DNA from: Sinonovacula constricta | Taxonomy: Eukaryota > Mollusca > Bivalvia > Cardiida > Solecurtidae | Assembly (NCBI GenBank): GCA_007844125.1 | Contig: CM017568.1 | Location: 11,417,854-11,481,853, forward strand | Length of the DNA stretch: 64,000 nucleotides | Direction: 5' to 3' | Shown here: in pieces, positions 1 through 12,600 of the stretch | Numbering within the stretch: the first letter of the stretch is position 1 | How the letters are laid out: the number at the start of each line of letters is the position of its first letter | Made by a program: the position numbers and the translations under genes | The notes under the pieces: generated by a model | Database searches by the model: none | Told to the model about the DNA's origin: nothing | Seen by the model: only the letters and a program-made list of their open reading frames with translations

Positions 1-204
1 TGCTAACACTCAAGCAAATATAAGGATAGTTCCACGGCTGGCTGGCCCGGTGTCAGGACAATGTGACTTGGTGAGGTATCATGCCAGGTGTTCACGGCAT
101 GCTATTCACTGTGAAGGCAGCACTATATCTGCTACAAGTAAACACCATCTCCAGATAACTGAAAAAATGTTGGTGAGACAATAAACCCAATAAACAAACA
201 AAGA
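1..204 (+). mobile_element. tRNA-derived SINE, family B, tRNA head off-window
   Basis: The body matches the family-B copies at 7567 and 14785 in reverse complement, including the module around GGTGTTCACGGCATGC and the terminal AATAAACCCAATAAACAAAC. The tRNA-like end would lie left of the window edge. Confidence 0.7.
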
Positions 205-541
205 TTGATCCTTCATTCATCATCCTAATCATATATACCTGGCACTCATTAAAAAGGTGACATACTTGATGAATGCCAACACAAGGTTTGGATTAGAATT
301 TGTGGATATTTATTCACTAAATTAGAATTATTTTCAATTTTTAAGAGTTATGACTGATTCAGATTAGCATCGTGGCAGATTTTTTATTGCTTGGGTAATA
401 ATTAAAATGTTCATACTGATAAAAAATCAGGATGAGATCTCGACAAACCAAATTCATAAAAATTATGATGGTTTAGCTGCCTTGGTAAATGTGTAATGCT
501 CAAGAAAATACCAGTAGAAACTAGATCCATGAATGCATGAT

Positions 542-668
542 CAGCCTCATGCCAGAGTATTGTGATTGGATGGAGTAGTGTCAGTTGTTTATTTATCGTG
601 TTCTATCACATGAAGACAACACTATATCTGTTGATGATCACCATCTCCTGACAACTTTAAGACTGTGG
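542..668 (+). mobile_element. Diverged SINE family B fragment
   Basis: Diverged body fragment sharing the 'cctcatgccag...caacactatatctg...accatctcc' order of modules with the copy at 1-204. No tRNA-like promoter remains. Confidence 0.45.
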
Positions 669-969
669 GAGTGACATCCAACCCAGCCATCATACAAGCG
701 GACTTGTCAGTCTCGTTTCCACTTTGATTTCTAAGACAGCAGCATATCACACCATGGATAAATATGTTACAGCAAAACATCTCTACTTACATAGAAACCT
801 AAAGTAAATTGCAACATAGCTAAAACATTATATGATTAATAACTACATTGAATCAAGTGGAAGCTGAATAATTACTTGCTATAAATATGTTTTATCATTA
901 ATTCACTTCAATTCTGAAGTAAAAAAAGATTAAACCACCCTTTTTCTGTATCATTGCAATTATGATCAT

Positions 970-1070
970 ACTGGCGGCGGCCGGCTCATTATTGACAGAG
1001 AAAATCCCAGACCTGAGTCTGGGTAGAACCACTGGCACATGGCAGGTTATATCTGGAAAACCTCCCTACA
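970..1070 (-). mobile_element. SINE family C fragment
   Basis: Reverse-complement match to the middle of family C (the copy at 38573), including GGGTAGAACCACTGGCACA and GGCAGGTTA. The promoter end is absent. Confidence 0.5.
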
Positions 1071-1924
1071 TAAAAGTTCTCACGCCAATCCAGAATTGAT
1101 CCACATAATTAGGGGCTGAGGCATGTCAAGTCAAGTTATAGGCGTCCCACCATATGACTGAAGTACATGCAATTAAATCCATCACCTCAATCCACTACAA
1201 TGTTACATTAATTGTAATAAAGAACAAGTACCTATTACCCTGTAGTCAAGAAAAACATAGAATGTTAATTGTGTTTATACAATTACTGTGACTTAAAGGG
1301 CTAACTTCCAGGCTTCTGTGCGTGTTGAGTATACTTAATGGCAGAAGGTTTAACTTTTACTGCAAGTGATCTAAACATTTGTTAAGGTTCTGTTTACAGT
1401 TTTAACTAAGGTCTTTTCAAAATCATCTAAGTTGTTGACATACTTGTTATCTATGTGTAAGCAAACAACATTTTGTTGAGATGAGTCCTGACTATATCTC
1501 AAAAACAATTTACCTAACTAGCTAAGGTTTCATTCATGTTTCTAACTATTGAACAGAAAAAAGTAAAATGTTGATTGCAGAAAGCCATACACAATTTCTC
1601 TGCAGACCTATTAAAAGGAGGCATTCTTTTTAATTTAACTCTAAATTCAAACTCATAAAATAAGCATCAAATAAACATTTGATTAAAATGTATAACTGTA
1701 AAGGCTAGACAGTGTTGAAGATAACAAGAATTTAAAGGAAAAGCAATCTATATTTACTGTCCATGAATCGCACTACTTTCAATCATCTTCTTCATAATAA
1801 AAGTTAATTTGGAGAATAATTACTGACTTGACTAATTTGATAATGACATCAGAATTCAGTTAATGAGATCATAAATTGTTTAACCCTTAGTTTGCTACAT
1901 TTGTTAATAACCCAGACTTATTCT

Positions 1925-2060
1925 TAGTCATCTTCTTACATGCAGAAGGTGCCTAGACATCTTGGAAGAGATTCAGCAGCAAACAGTGCAGATCCTGATC
2001 AGACAGCTCCCAGCAGGGAGCTGACTGATTTGGGTCTACACTTTTAGCCAAAGACAATTA
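1925..2060 (+). repeat. Dispersed hairpin repeat
   Basis: Contains GCAGATCCTGATCAGACAGC followed by a short inverted repeat (CAGCTCCCAGCAGGGAGCTG) and TTTGGGTCTACACTTTT. Related copies are at about 14430-14530 and 16022-16110 on the plus strand and 13990-14105 on the minus strand. Confidence 0.5.
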
Positions 2061-2662
2061 AATACGTGTTTAGCCAGCTAAGGGTTTATGGTAAAATTAA
2101 TCAGAATGTATTTAGAATTTTACAGGCAATATAAAGCAGAATATCGCTCTCTTAACCATCTTTAAATTGTGCTTTGAAAGATGATTAAAGACAATCAACA
2201 CAGCATAAAGCTTTAAGTTCTAATGCCTAGTCTATTGTAGGTATTGACAGAGCATTTATACCTCTAAACTGGAGAGTTTGCTTAACTCTTCAGCAGAGAA
2301 GACACAAAAAGTCCTCAATATTGATTTAGCCAATCAGGAAGTCTTGCTCATTGATTCCTGGCTGGTAATTATTGATAGCCCTGATGCCATGTAAAAAGAA
2401 GTATCCAGCTTTCCCATTGATTTAGATCAGTCATCATTCAATGTACTGTTGTTCTTAGTGTTGTTTAGTGCAATAACTGCAATTGACACAGCCGTTTCAT
2501 GGCATTTTGGAAATAGCAATATTCTGAAGACATGTTTTCATTTTTCCTGGCAAATTCAGACATGACTGGTTGTTGTTACATGTAGATAACAAACAAAAAC
2601 AAGCTAATGGAGACTTAGTGAAATAGTCAAAATATTCCAAGTAAGCAAATATTATGATGGAT

Positions 2663-2935
2663 GAGGAATTTGCCGGCATTAGTACCGATACTGTGCAGGG
2701 ACATTTCTATCATTATAGCACAGGGGCACTTAGGAGGTGCCCAGGGACTAAACCCAGCCGGTCCATTATACTGACACCGACGAGTCAGGCTTAATGCTGT
2801 CCCCTTAGCCCCGAGCGATAGGAGGGCAGTCACAACTACCAACTTTTAAGTCTTTGGTTTGACCCAGCCAGGGTTTGAACGCTTGACGTCCCAAAGTACA
2901 AGCTGACGCTCTATCACTTGAGCTATTGCAGCCGG
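2663..2935 (-). mobile_element. tRNA-derived SINE, family A
   Basis: Read on the minus strand it starts with a tRNA-like head (degenerate box A near 2915-2925 and box B near 2872-2880), then a body with AAAGACTTAAAAGTTGG and a tail ending in GCCGGCAAATTCC. It is diverged relative to the copy at 58704. Confidence 0.8.
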
Positions 2936-3369
2936 TACAAATATTATATTGTATATCAAAACTATAAACTAAATAAAGGGTATCTTCTTCCAAATTGAAA
3001 CTATAGCACTTTCTCTGATAATTTCCTTGTATTATGTCCTATAAGAGGCTTTTGATTCTGGGTCCAGATAGTCAATTGAGCAATTTATAAGTATTAAAAT
3101 GAGCACAGCTGAATGACTCTTAGATTGGTTAAATAATTAATATTAATCAAAGAATCCGAACAGAGATCTTCACAGAATAATAACAGCCTAGAGCAGATTG
3201 ATAAGAGAAATACACACCTAGTTTCAGTTTGAACCAATTTATTAGGAAGGATTTATTTCAACTTTCTACTACCATAATCCCTCCCAGCTGCCCACTTCAT
3301 GTGTAGAACCAATGTACAGGTAGTAAATAGCTGGAACAATGTGCAGTTTATAGTTTTAAATTGCCCAAG

Positions 3370-3450
3370 GGCTAAAATCTTGTGGCTGGTCAGGGTTTAA
3401 ACTGTGGAGCTTCCAATCCAGAGTCCAATGTCTTATCCACTTAGTCAAGG
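3370..3450 (-). mobile_element. tRNA-like SINE head, other family
   Basis: Minus-strand sequence reads like a tRNA 5' half (CTAAGTGGATAAGACATTGG) and a weak box B (GTTTAAACC). It matches neither family A nor B closely and has no clear body, so this is a degraded SINE head rather than a functional tRNA. Confidence 0.35.
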
Positions 3451-3658
3451 ACGATCATGTGGATCTTTTTACTTGGTGAATAGTTAAAATCTTGTTACAT
3501 TTCATATCTGCAAGTTTTCTTCCAGCTGTTACTTTGTCAACATCTGAGTCAACAATCATATTGTATACACCTACATGTATTAACACAAGAGGTGCAATTA
3601 GTTCTTTAACTGTATATGTTATAAACTTGTGACATTACTGACTGACAACAACACTTAC

Positions 3659-6600
3659 CTGGGCATATTCCTTCTCTATGATAGACCGCTGCCTTGTAAA
3701 TGTCCTGAAATAAAACAAAAATAAAAAAATAGTTCATTGTTTTTACTTGGGGTTTTTGTTAAGTCACACCGACACAATTATTTTTATATAGTTGGCATTC
3801 AGCTAATAATTGGTTAAGGAAGATGTGAGTGGTCATAAATTAAGTGCAAGAAACAAAAACTATCAAATGTTAACTTAGTATTGTATGTAAGCAAAAATTG
3901 TGATAAATATGCTTTAGAAAAACAGTGTTTTTAAATAAATGATTCTAATCAACTGTCTCAAATTTATGGCTTATAATTTAGCAGCCAGTGACTTGTAACT
4001 CATCAGCCCTGGGTTCAAAGTCCCAGTCGGGCAAGAACTTTCATTTGGGGTGGTTTTCCAGCTAACCTGCGGTGCGCTGGTGGTTCGTCCCAGACATAAG
4101 TTTAGGGTCTTCCTCCACCAATTATTAGCTGGATGTTGTCAATAAGACCATAATTGTGTCAGAGCAATGCAATAAAAATGAAACAAATATAATTTGGTAG
4201 TGCGATTGTTACAGTAATCAATGTCTGCAATATTTACTACTACTGTATATGTAAGTCTTTAAAATTGAAAAAAGCATATGCTTTATTTACAAATAAACAA
4301 AGAGCCTACATGCACTGAAGAAAATGTATTACAAGGTCTCACTAAGGAGTTTCCAACTATCTTGGATAGGTTTTCACTTTTTATTCAACAGTTAAACGAT
4401 CATCTAGAAAATGATCTGGTTTTGTGTCTCGAACTAAAAATGTGTCTTTTAACATATCTTACATTTGTATGAAACGAATGTGCAGATAAAATAGAGTTGC
4501 ATTGAAAACGTTAACTTGATTCTATTCTTTGATGTCAAATGATACCAGGTAGATAAATACAGGTATCTATAAATGTTTTTATTCAGTTAATTATCATGTT
4601 TCATCTCTGACTGAAACTTACTAAAACTGAACTGATGCTTAATACTATTAATATTCATGCATGTTGTTAAATTATTTATACAATGATAACTGCTTATATT
4701 TGTATATCATTTTGTCGAATATATAAGGGAAGTAAAATACTACACCAGTTCTCTGTATTCTTGTTCATGTTGCTATGCCTTACAAGCTATTTTATTTTGT
4801 CCCTTTCCTTGGTTGGATTTAGTTGTTTTTGAGTAGTTGAAATAGGTATGGTACCACTCAACCAACTTTCATGCAAAGACAAACATGCAACTACCCTTAT
4901 ATTTGCTTAAGCATTAGCAAAGGACCTATACCACTACTATTTTTAATGACTTTGGTATGTCGTGGCCTGGGATCGAACCCAGACCACCCGTACCCGGAGC
5001 CAACACTCTACGGATTGGGCTACCAGGTCCAGTCCAAATGAAAAGGACATTCTCTGTATTGTAAACTGAATTGAAAGCATGCCAATTAATACTCAATGTA
5101 TCAACTATAATAATTTGTCATTGTAAATGTAGGATTGGGATTGGGATTAGCCGGCTTTTTTGCCAATACTGCGCAGCGACATTTCTATCAATATAGCACA
5201 GGGGCACTTATGAGGTGCCCGGGGACTGAACCCGGCCGGTCCATTATACTGACACCAACGTGTCAGGTGTAATGCTGTCTCCTTAGCCCCGAGAGTTAGG
5301 AGGGAAGCCACTACTACCAACTTTAAAGTCTTTGGTTTGACCCGGCCGGGGTTCGAACCCACGACCTCCTGATCCGCAAGCCGACGCTCTACCACCTGAG
5401 CTATTGCGGCCAGTCATTTGTAAATGTAACCCATATTAAATTATTCTTAGTCATTTGTAAATGTAACCAATATTTATTCTTAGTAATTTATAAATGTAAC
5501 CCATACTTATTCTTAGTCATTTATAAATGTTAACCATATTTATTTTTTGTAATTTGTAAATGTAACCCAAACTTATTCTTAGTAATTTGTAAAATGTAAC
5601 CCATATATATTTTCTTAGTCATTTATAATTGTTAACCATATTAAGCCTTACTCATTATAAATCAAACGCTTACATATCCTTAGGTATTGATACTTTATGG
5701 ATTAAACTTATTTGATCTAACTTTATTTAATCAGTTAATTGGATTACCAGGCAGACAAATTAAATAAAAGTAAAGATTCATTACTGGTTTAACATAATTA
5801 TATACATATAATTTATTTAATCATAAGCTTAACAGTGCCTGCATGAAAAAGCTTTTTTTTACTATTTCTTGCATGCAAAACTCAAATCTCCATGTTGAGC
5901 TAAAACATTCACATGATCAAAAGAAAGACATAAAGTGAGGTCTATACCCAATTTATTCTCTGTTTAATGATTGAGTTATAAGCTTGACAGTTCTTTGTCA
6001 TGCAAAAGTGAATCAAACCTTCTGAGAGAGCCTGTATCGACACAGAAACCAAGTGGCACATATGGAATAACTCTCCTTCATCCTAAAATAGGCAAGCTAA
6101 ACAGTATGGCAAACCAGAGTGCAGAATAAAATATGGCAAAAATGAAACAAAATGACAGAGATTATTGTAGCATAATGCCGATAGATACAATTGTCTTAAG
6201 AGGCTGACATTTAATCAAGTACATACATGTATCTGACAGGCTGACATTTACAATTATGTAAATACATGTATCTGACAGGCTGACATTTACAATCATGTAA
6301 ATACATGTATTATACTGGCTGACATGTACAGTCATGTAAATACATGTATCTGACAAGTTGACATTTACAATCATGTAAATACATGTATCTGACAGGCTGA
6401 CATTTACAATCATGTAAATACATGTATCTGACAGGCTGACATTTAAATAGTGTAAATGTATGTATCTGACAGGCTGACATTTACAATCATGTAAATATAT
6501 ATATCATGATTATAAATGTCAGCCTGTTATGTATATATATATATACATAACAGGCTGACATTTATAATCATGTAAATACATTTATCTAACAGGTTGGCAT

Positions 6601-9600
6601 TTACAATTATGTAAATACCTGTATCAGACTGTCCGACATTTACAGTCATGTAAATACATGTATCAGACAGGCTGACATTTACAATCATGTAAATACATGT
6701 CTCTGACAGGCTGACATTTACAATCATGTAAATGTCTATGCCAATCACAACTCTTTTTACTTGTAAATGTTTTTGTAAGGCCACACTGTGCATTCCTTCT
6801 CCTAACCCCTGACAATCATCAGGAACTCCTTAGAACCAATTCAGTGCATAGATCTTTATAATAATATTTTTTATGAAAAAAATGAGATATTGGAAACCTG
6901 ATTAACCTCACCCAGCCTTTCTCCAGGAGCTCTATGATATTTCATGTAGTAAATCCAGTATAGTCTACTATAAGAACTGACTGACATATATAATATCAAT
7001 ATATCAACACCAGAGATGGCAAAGATGACAAAATCAGTAACAAGTTTATAATTTAAATGTTTAACTGTTTGTCAGTTTGGTGAATTAATTTGAACAAAAT
7101 TTCCATAGTTCAGTACTTAGAATAAGAAACATCACTGTACTTATTTGTATTCTGCACGTGTATAGCTTTATGTGTCTCTCACATAAATAGATTAAAATGT
7201 TTCACTTTGTCAGTAATAAGGCGGTCCTTAGTTCATCGCTGTCTGTGACAATTAATAGCTAGAGAATGGCAAAATGGCACCAGAAAGCTTTTTTGACTAA
7301 AACATTTGAAAATAATCTAATAAATACTATCTACAAGTATTTATTATGTCCTGCATTATATGTATGATGTATTGGAATCATACTGTATGACTCACAATAT
7401 TTCTGTATATGTTTAGTTTGTTTACAATGTTTCCTCCAATACATTAAGATGGTTCATTGACAAAAATGACCATCCAAATTATTTTAGGTATTTTTTGCTT
7501 ACAGGTACATGTACATGTAACTTAGCATTATTATTGCAAGAGACTCAATAGCAAATACATATTTTTGTTTGTTTATTGGGTTTATCATCCCACCAACAGT
7601 ATTTCAGTTATCTGGAGATGCTGTCCACTTGAAGCAGATATATATATAGCATGCCATGAACAACTGGCATGATACCACACCCAGACACATTATCTTGACT
7701 GTTAGTAAGGGAGCTATACCACTACTATTTTTAACGAATTTATTATGTCGCGGTCTGGGATCTAACCAGGGGCCTCCTGTACCTGGAGGTGATGCTCTAC
7801 TCGTTAGGCTACCAGGTCTTGCGACTGGTTTATTAGGAACTACACTATTTGCCTAAGCCATATCAAGTTATACTTGATAAGTTTATAGGGAATCTATGCT
7901 TTTTGCCTATTTGCCAATGAGTTGTGCATAGCCAGATAACAGTAAATACATCTCTTTACATATTGCACAACTGCAGTTCTTATGTAATTGACATCTCATC
8001 CAACTGGGTCTACCTAGGGACCAATCTGACGGAATTGCCACAGACCTTTAGCCATAATGTTTCTTGGCAACCAGACAAGGTTCATCATGACCTGTCACAG
8101 AATGAATAAAGCGTTGCCAGACCGGACATTTTCCTGCCATCTATACAGTTATTAGGACTAATACACACTGAAATCATAACAATCAAAGGAAGGATGAGTA
8201 ATTCTAAGCAATGAAGTATTTTAGATTTGGAAGTAAATTTTGCAGTATAAAAAACAGTTTGCCTGCTTATTTCTTGAAATAAATTGTATAAAAAACTTTA
8301 TTCTTTTTTGTGTTGTGTCAGTTAGGGAACAAGTTCTTTGACTGTGCATTATTCCCTATTGACAAAAAATTTTCTGGAACAAATGAGAAATAACAGTAGG
8401 CAGTTCCAGTGGTGCAATGTGCAACAAACAGAGTTATAAAAGTAGGCAGTTTCTGTGCTGCAATGTGCAGTAAACAGAGTTATAAAAGTAGGCAGTTTCT
8501 GTGCTGCAATGTGCAACAAACAGAGTTATAAAAGTAGGCAGTTCCTGTGCTGCAATGTGCAATAAACAGAGTAATAACAGTAGGCAGTTCCTGTGCTGCA
8601 ATGTGCAGTAAACAGAGTAATAACAGTAGGCAGTTCCTGTGGTGCAATGTGCAGTAAACAGAGTAACAACAGTAGGCAGTTCCTGTGGTGCAATGTGCAG
8701 GAAACAGAGTAATAACAGTAGGCAGTTCCTGTGGTGCAATGTGCAATAAACAGAGTAATAACAGTGGGCAGTTCCTGTGGTGCAATATGCAATAAACAGA
8801 GTAATAACACTAGGCAGTTCCTGTGGTGCAATGTGCAGTAAACAGAGTAATAACACTAGGTAGTTCCTGTGGTGCAATGTGCAATAAACAGTGTGATAAC
8901 AGTAGGCGGTTCCAGTGGTGCAATGTGCAGTAAACAAAGTAATAACACTAGGTAGTTCCTGTGGTGCAATGTGCAATAAACAGTGTAATAACAGTAGGCG
9001 GTTCCAGTGGTGCAATGTGCAGTAAACAGAGTAATAACACTAGGCAGTCTCTGCGGTGCAATGTTCAGTAAACAGAGTAATAACAGTAGGCAGTTCCAGT
9101 GGTGCAATGTGCAGTAAACAGAGTAATAACACTAGGCAGTTCCTGCGGTGCAATGTGCAGTAAACAGAGTAATAACAGTAGGCAGTTCCAGTGGTGCAAT
9201 GTGCAGTAAACAGAGTAATAACAGTAGGCAGTTCCAGTGGTGCAATGTGCAGTAAATAGAGTAATAACACTAGGCAGTCTCTGCTGTGCAATGTGCAGTA
9301 AACAGAGTAATAACAGTAGGCAGTTCCAGTGGTGCAATGTGCAGTAATCAGAGTAATAACACTAGGCAGTTCCAGTGGTGCAATGAGCAGGAAATAGAGT
9401 AATAACACTACGCAGTTCCTGTGGTGCAATGTGCAGTAAACAGAGTAATAACACTAGGTAGTTCCTGTGGTGCAATGTGCAATAAACAGTGTTATAACAG
9501 TAGGCGGTTCCAGTGGTGCAATGTGCAGTAAACAGAGTAATAACACTAGGCAGTCTCTGCGGTGCAATGAGCAGGAAATAGAGTAATAACACTACGCAGT

Positions 9601-12600
9601 TCCTGTGCTGCAATGTGCAGTAAACAGAGTAATAACAGTAGGCAGTTCCAGTGGTGCAATGTGCAGTAAACAGAGTAATAACACTAGGCAGTTCCAGTGG
9701 TGCAATGTGCAGTAAACAGAGCAAGTACACTAGGAAGTTCCTGCGGTGCAATGTGCAATAAACAGTGTAATAACAGTAGGCAGTTCCAGTGGTGCAATGT
9801 GCAGTAAACAGAGTAATAACAGTAGGCAGTTCCTGTGGTGCAATGTGCAGTAAATAGAGTAATAACACTAGGCAGTCTCTGCGGTGCAATGTGCAGTAAA
9901 CAGTAATAACAGTAGGCAGTCTGTGTGGTGACATGTGCATTAAACAGAGAAATAAAAGTAGGCAGTTCCTGTGGTGCAATGTGCAGTAAACAGAGTAATA
10001 ACAGTAGGCAGTTCCTGCGGTGCAATATGCAGTAAACAGTAGGCAGTTCCTGTGGTGCAGTGTGCAGTAAACAGAGTAATAACATTAGGCAGTCTCTGCG
10101 GTGCAATGTGCAGTAAACAGAGTAATAACAGTAGGCAGTTCCACTGGTGCAATGTCCAGAAAACAGATTAATAACAGTAGGCAGTTCCTGCAGTGCAATG
10201 TGCAGTAAACAGAGTAATAACAGTAGGCAGTTCCTGTGATGCAATTTGCAGTAAACAGAGTAATAACAGTAGGCAGTTCATGCGGTGCAATGTGCAGTAA
10301 ACAGTGTAATAACAGTAGGCAGTTCCAGTGGTGCAATGTGCAGCAAACAGAGTAATAACAGTAGGCAGTTTATGTGATGCAATTTGCAGTAAACAGATTA
10401 ATAACAGTAGGCAGTTCCAGTCGTGCAATGTGCAGTAAACAGAGTAATAACACTAGGCAGTTCCTGTGGTGCAATGTGCAATAAATAGAGTAATAACAGT
10501 AGGCAGTTCCTTTGATGCAATGTGCAGTAAACAGAGTAATAACATTAGGCAGTTCCTGTGATGCAATGTGCAATAAATAGAGTAATAACAGTAGGCAGTT
10601 CCTGTGATGCAATGTGCAGTAAACAGAGTAATAACACTAGGCAGTTCCTGTGCTGCAATGTGCAATAAATAGAGTAATAACAGTAGGCAATTCCTGTGGT
10701 GCAATGTGCAGTAAACAGAGTAATAACACTAGGCAGTTCCTGTGGTGCAATGTGCAATAAATAGAGTAATAACAGTAGGCAGTTCCAGTGATGCAATGTG
10801 CAGTAAACAGAGTAATAACAGTAGGCAGTTCCACTGGTGCAATGTCCAGAAAACAGATTAATAACAGTAGGCAGTTCCTGTGGTGCAATGTGCAGTAAAC
10901 AGAGTAATAACAGTAGGCAGTTCCTGTGGTGCAATGTGCAATAAATAGAGTAATAACAGTAGGCAGTTCCTTTGATGCAATGTGCAGTTAACAGAGTAAT
11001 AACATTAGGCAGTTCCTGTGATGCAATGTGCAATAAATAGAGTAATAACAGTAGGCAGTTCCTGTGATGCAATGTGCAGTTAACCGAGTAATAACACTAG
11101 GCAGTTCCTGTGGTGCAATGTGCAATAAATAGAGTAATAACAGTAGGCAATTCCTGTGGTGCAATGTGCAGTAAACAGAGTAATAACACTAGGCAGTTCC
11201 TGTGGTGCAATGTGCAATAAATAGAGTAATAACAGTAGGCAGTTCCAGTGGTGCAATGTGCAGTAAACAGAGTAATAACAGTAGGCAGTTCCACTGGTGC
11301 AATGTCCAGAAAACAGATTAATAACAGTAGGCAGTTCCTGCGGTGCAATGTGCAGTAAACAAGTTAATAACAGTAGGCAGTTCCTGTGATGCAATTTGCA
11401 GTAAACAGATTAATAACAGTAGGCAGTTCCAGTGGTGCAATGTGCAGTAAACAGAGTAATAATAGTAGGCAGTTCCTGTGGTGCAATGTGCAGTAAATAG
11501 AGTAATAACACTAGGCAGTTCCTGTGGTGCAATGTGCAGTAAACAGAGTAATAATAGTAGGCAGTTCCTGCGGTGCAATGTGCAATAAACAGAGAAATAA
11601 CACTAGGCAGTTCCTGCGGTGCAATGTGCAGTAAACAGAGTAATAACACTACCTTTATTTTTTGCTTAAGCGTTAGCAAGGGTACCACTACCATTTTTTA
11701 TGACTTTGGTATGTCACGGACCAGGATAGAACCCTGGGCCTCAGGGACCTGGAGCTGACACTCTACTGACTGTGCTACCAGGTCCAGTGCAATGGTATAA
11801 TGTCTTCAGGGCATGCTATCACAGCCAAGGTATCAATATTTCTTCAAAAGAACGGTGTCCATAAAATTGCATAATTTCTTTTGAACACTGCAAACAATGC
11901 CAATGAACAATTCAATCACTTCTACTACAAGTTCATTATTCACCATTGTTTGATATGGGTGTTTATTTATTCATTAAACTAATCTAAATTTCAGTATGTC
12001 ATTATTAAACCATCATTAATCATTATTAAATTCATTTAAATTTCAATTGTAAGTGTGATTAATTAGTTTATAGATATCACTCTCGCCGAAATATGACAAT
12101 GGAAATGAGCACCAAACTATACAGGTCAAAACTGCTACATTGGGTACTTTTCTATCTCATTTTAGCGAAAGTGGCCTGGCCTGTTTGGAGTGAATTAAAT
12201 ATCTGTGTGTCCAAAAGAAACGATACCAAGTGTTTGCAAGGACATACAATAAAACCAAAACAATATAGAAATTCTGTTGATTTGCATGTGCAAAGCATGC
12301 TACAGACAGTACATCATTTTCACAAAGTACACAATTTATTCGGAATTAATCAAATGCTTATGGTATTTTTTATGGAATACGCTGTATTTTGTATGTGGGA
12401 TATGCAAACCTATGTTTTTATTCCTAGGAGGTCACTTAGCACGAAAACAAAAAAGTTTAGTATTGTTTCTTTTGGGCACTAATTTATGTTTAATTTTATG
12501 TAATGTTTAGTGGATCACTACACCCTCCCGGTACCACCTATCTGTCACTGCACCCAAGGAAGATCTGTTGAGAGCAATGACAGATAGGCAGTACTGGGAG

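Larger units (their letters stand above)
205..3658. other. FCHSD intron 3 (part), no exon seen
   Basis: This stretch lies downstream of FCHSD exon 3 on the minus strand. Apart from the SINE fragments and the hairpin repeat listed separately, I see only AT-rich sequence. I looked for the next F-BAR exon and did not find it, so the intron most likely continues off the left edge. Confidence 0.5.

Noticed and set aside
6162..6793. Repeated MIVNVSLSDTCIY frames, and MNVCFARQLTY frames at 37171-37443
   Set aside because: Products of 39-bp and 33-bp minisatellites, whose periods are multiples of three.
8393..11650. CRISPR-like array
   Set aside because: Repeats are directly contiguous without unique spacers, and the window is eukaryotic.
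8434..11694. Many long cysteine-rich minus-strand open frames (repeated LLHIAPQELP-type peptides)
   Set aside because: They come from the 46-bp minisatellite, which has no stop in any minus frame. No promoter or splice structure, and the same peptide family appears in all three frames.
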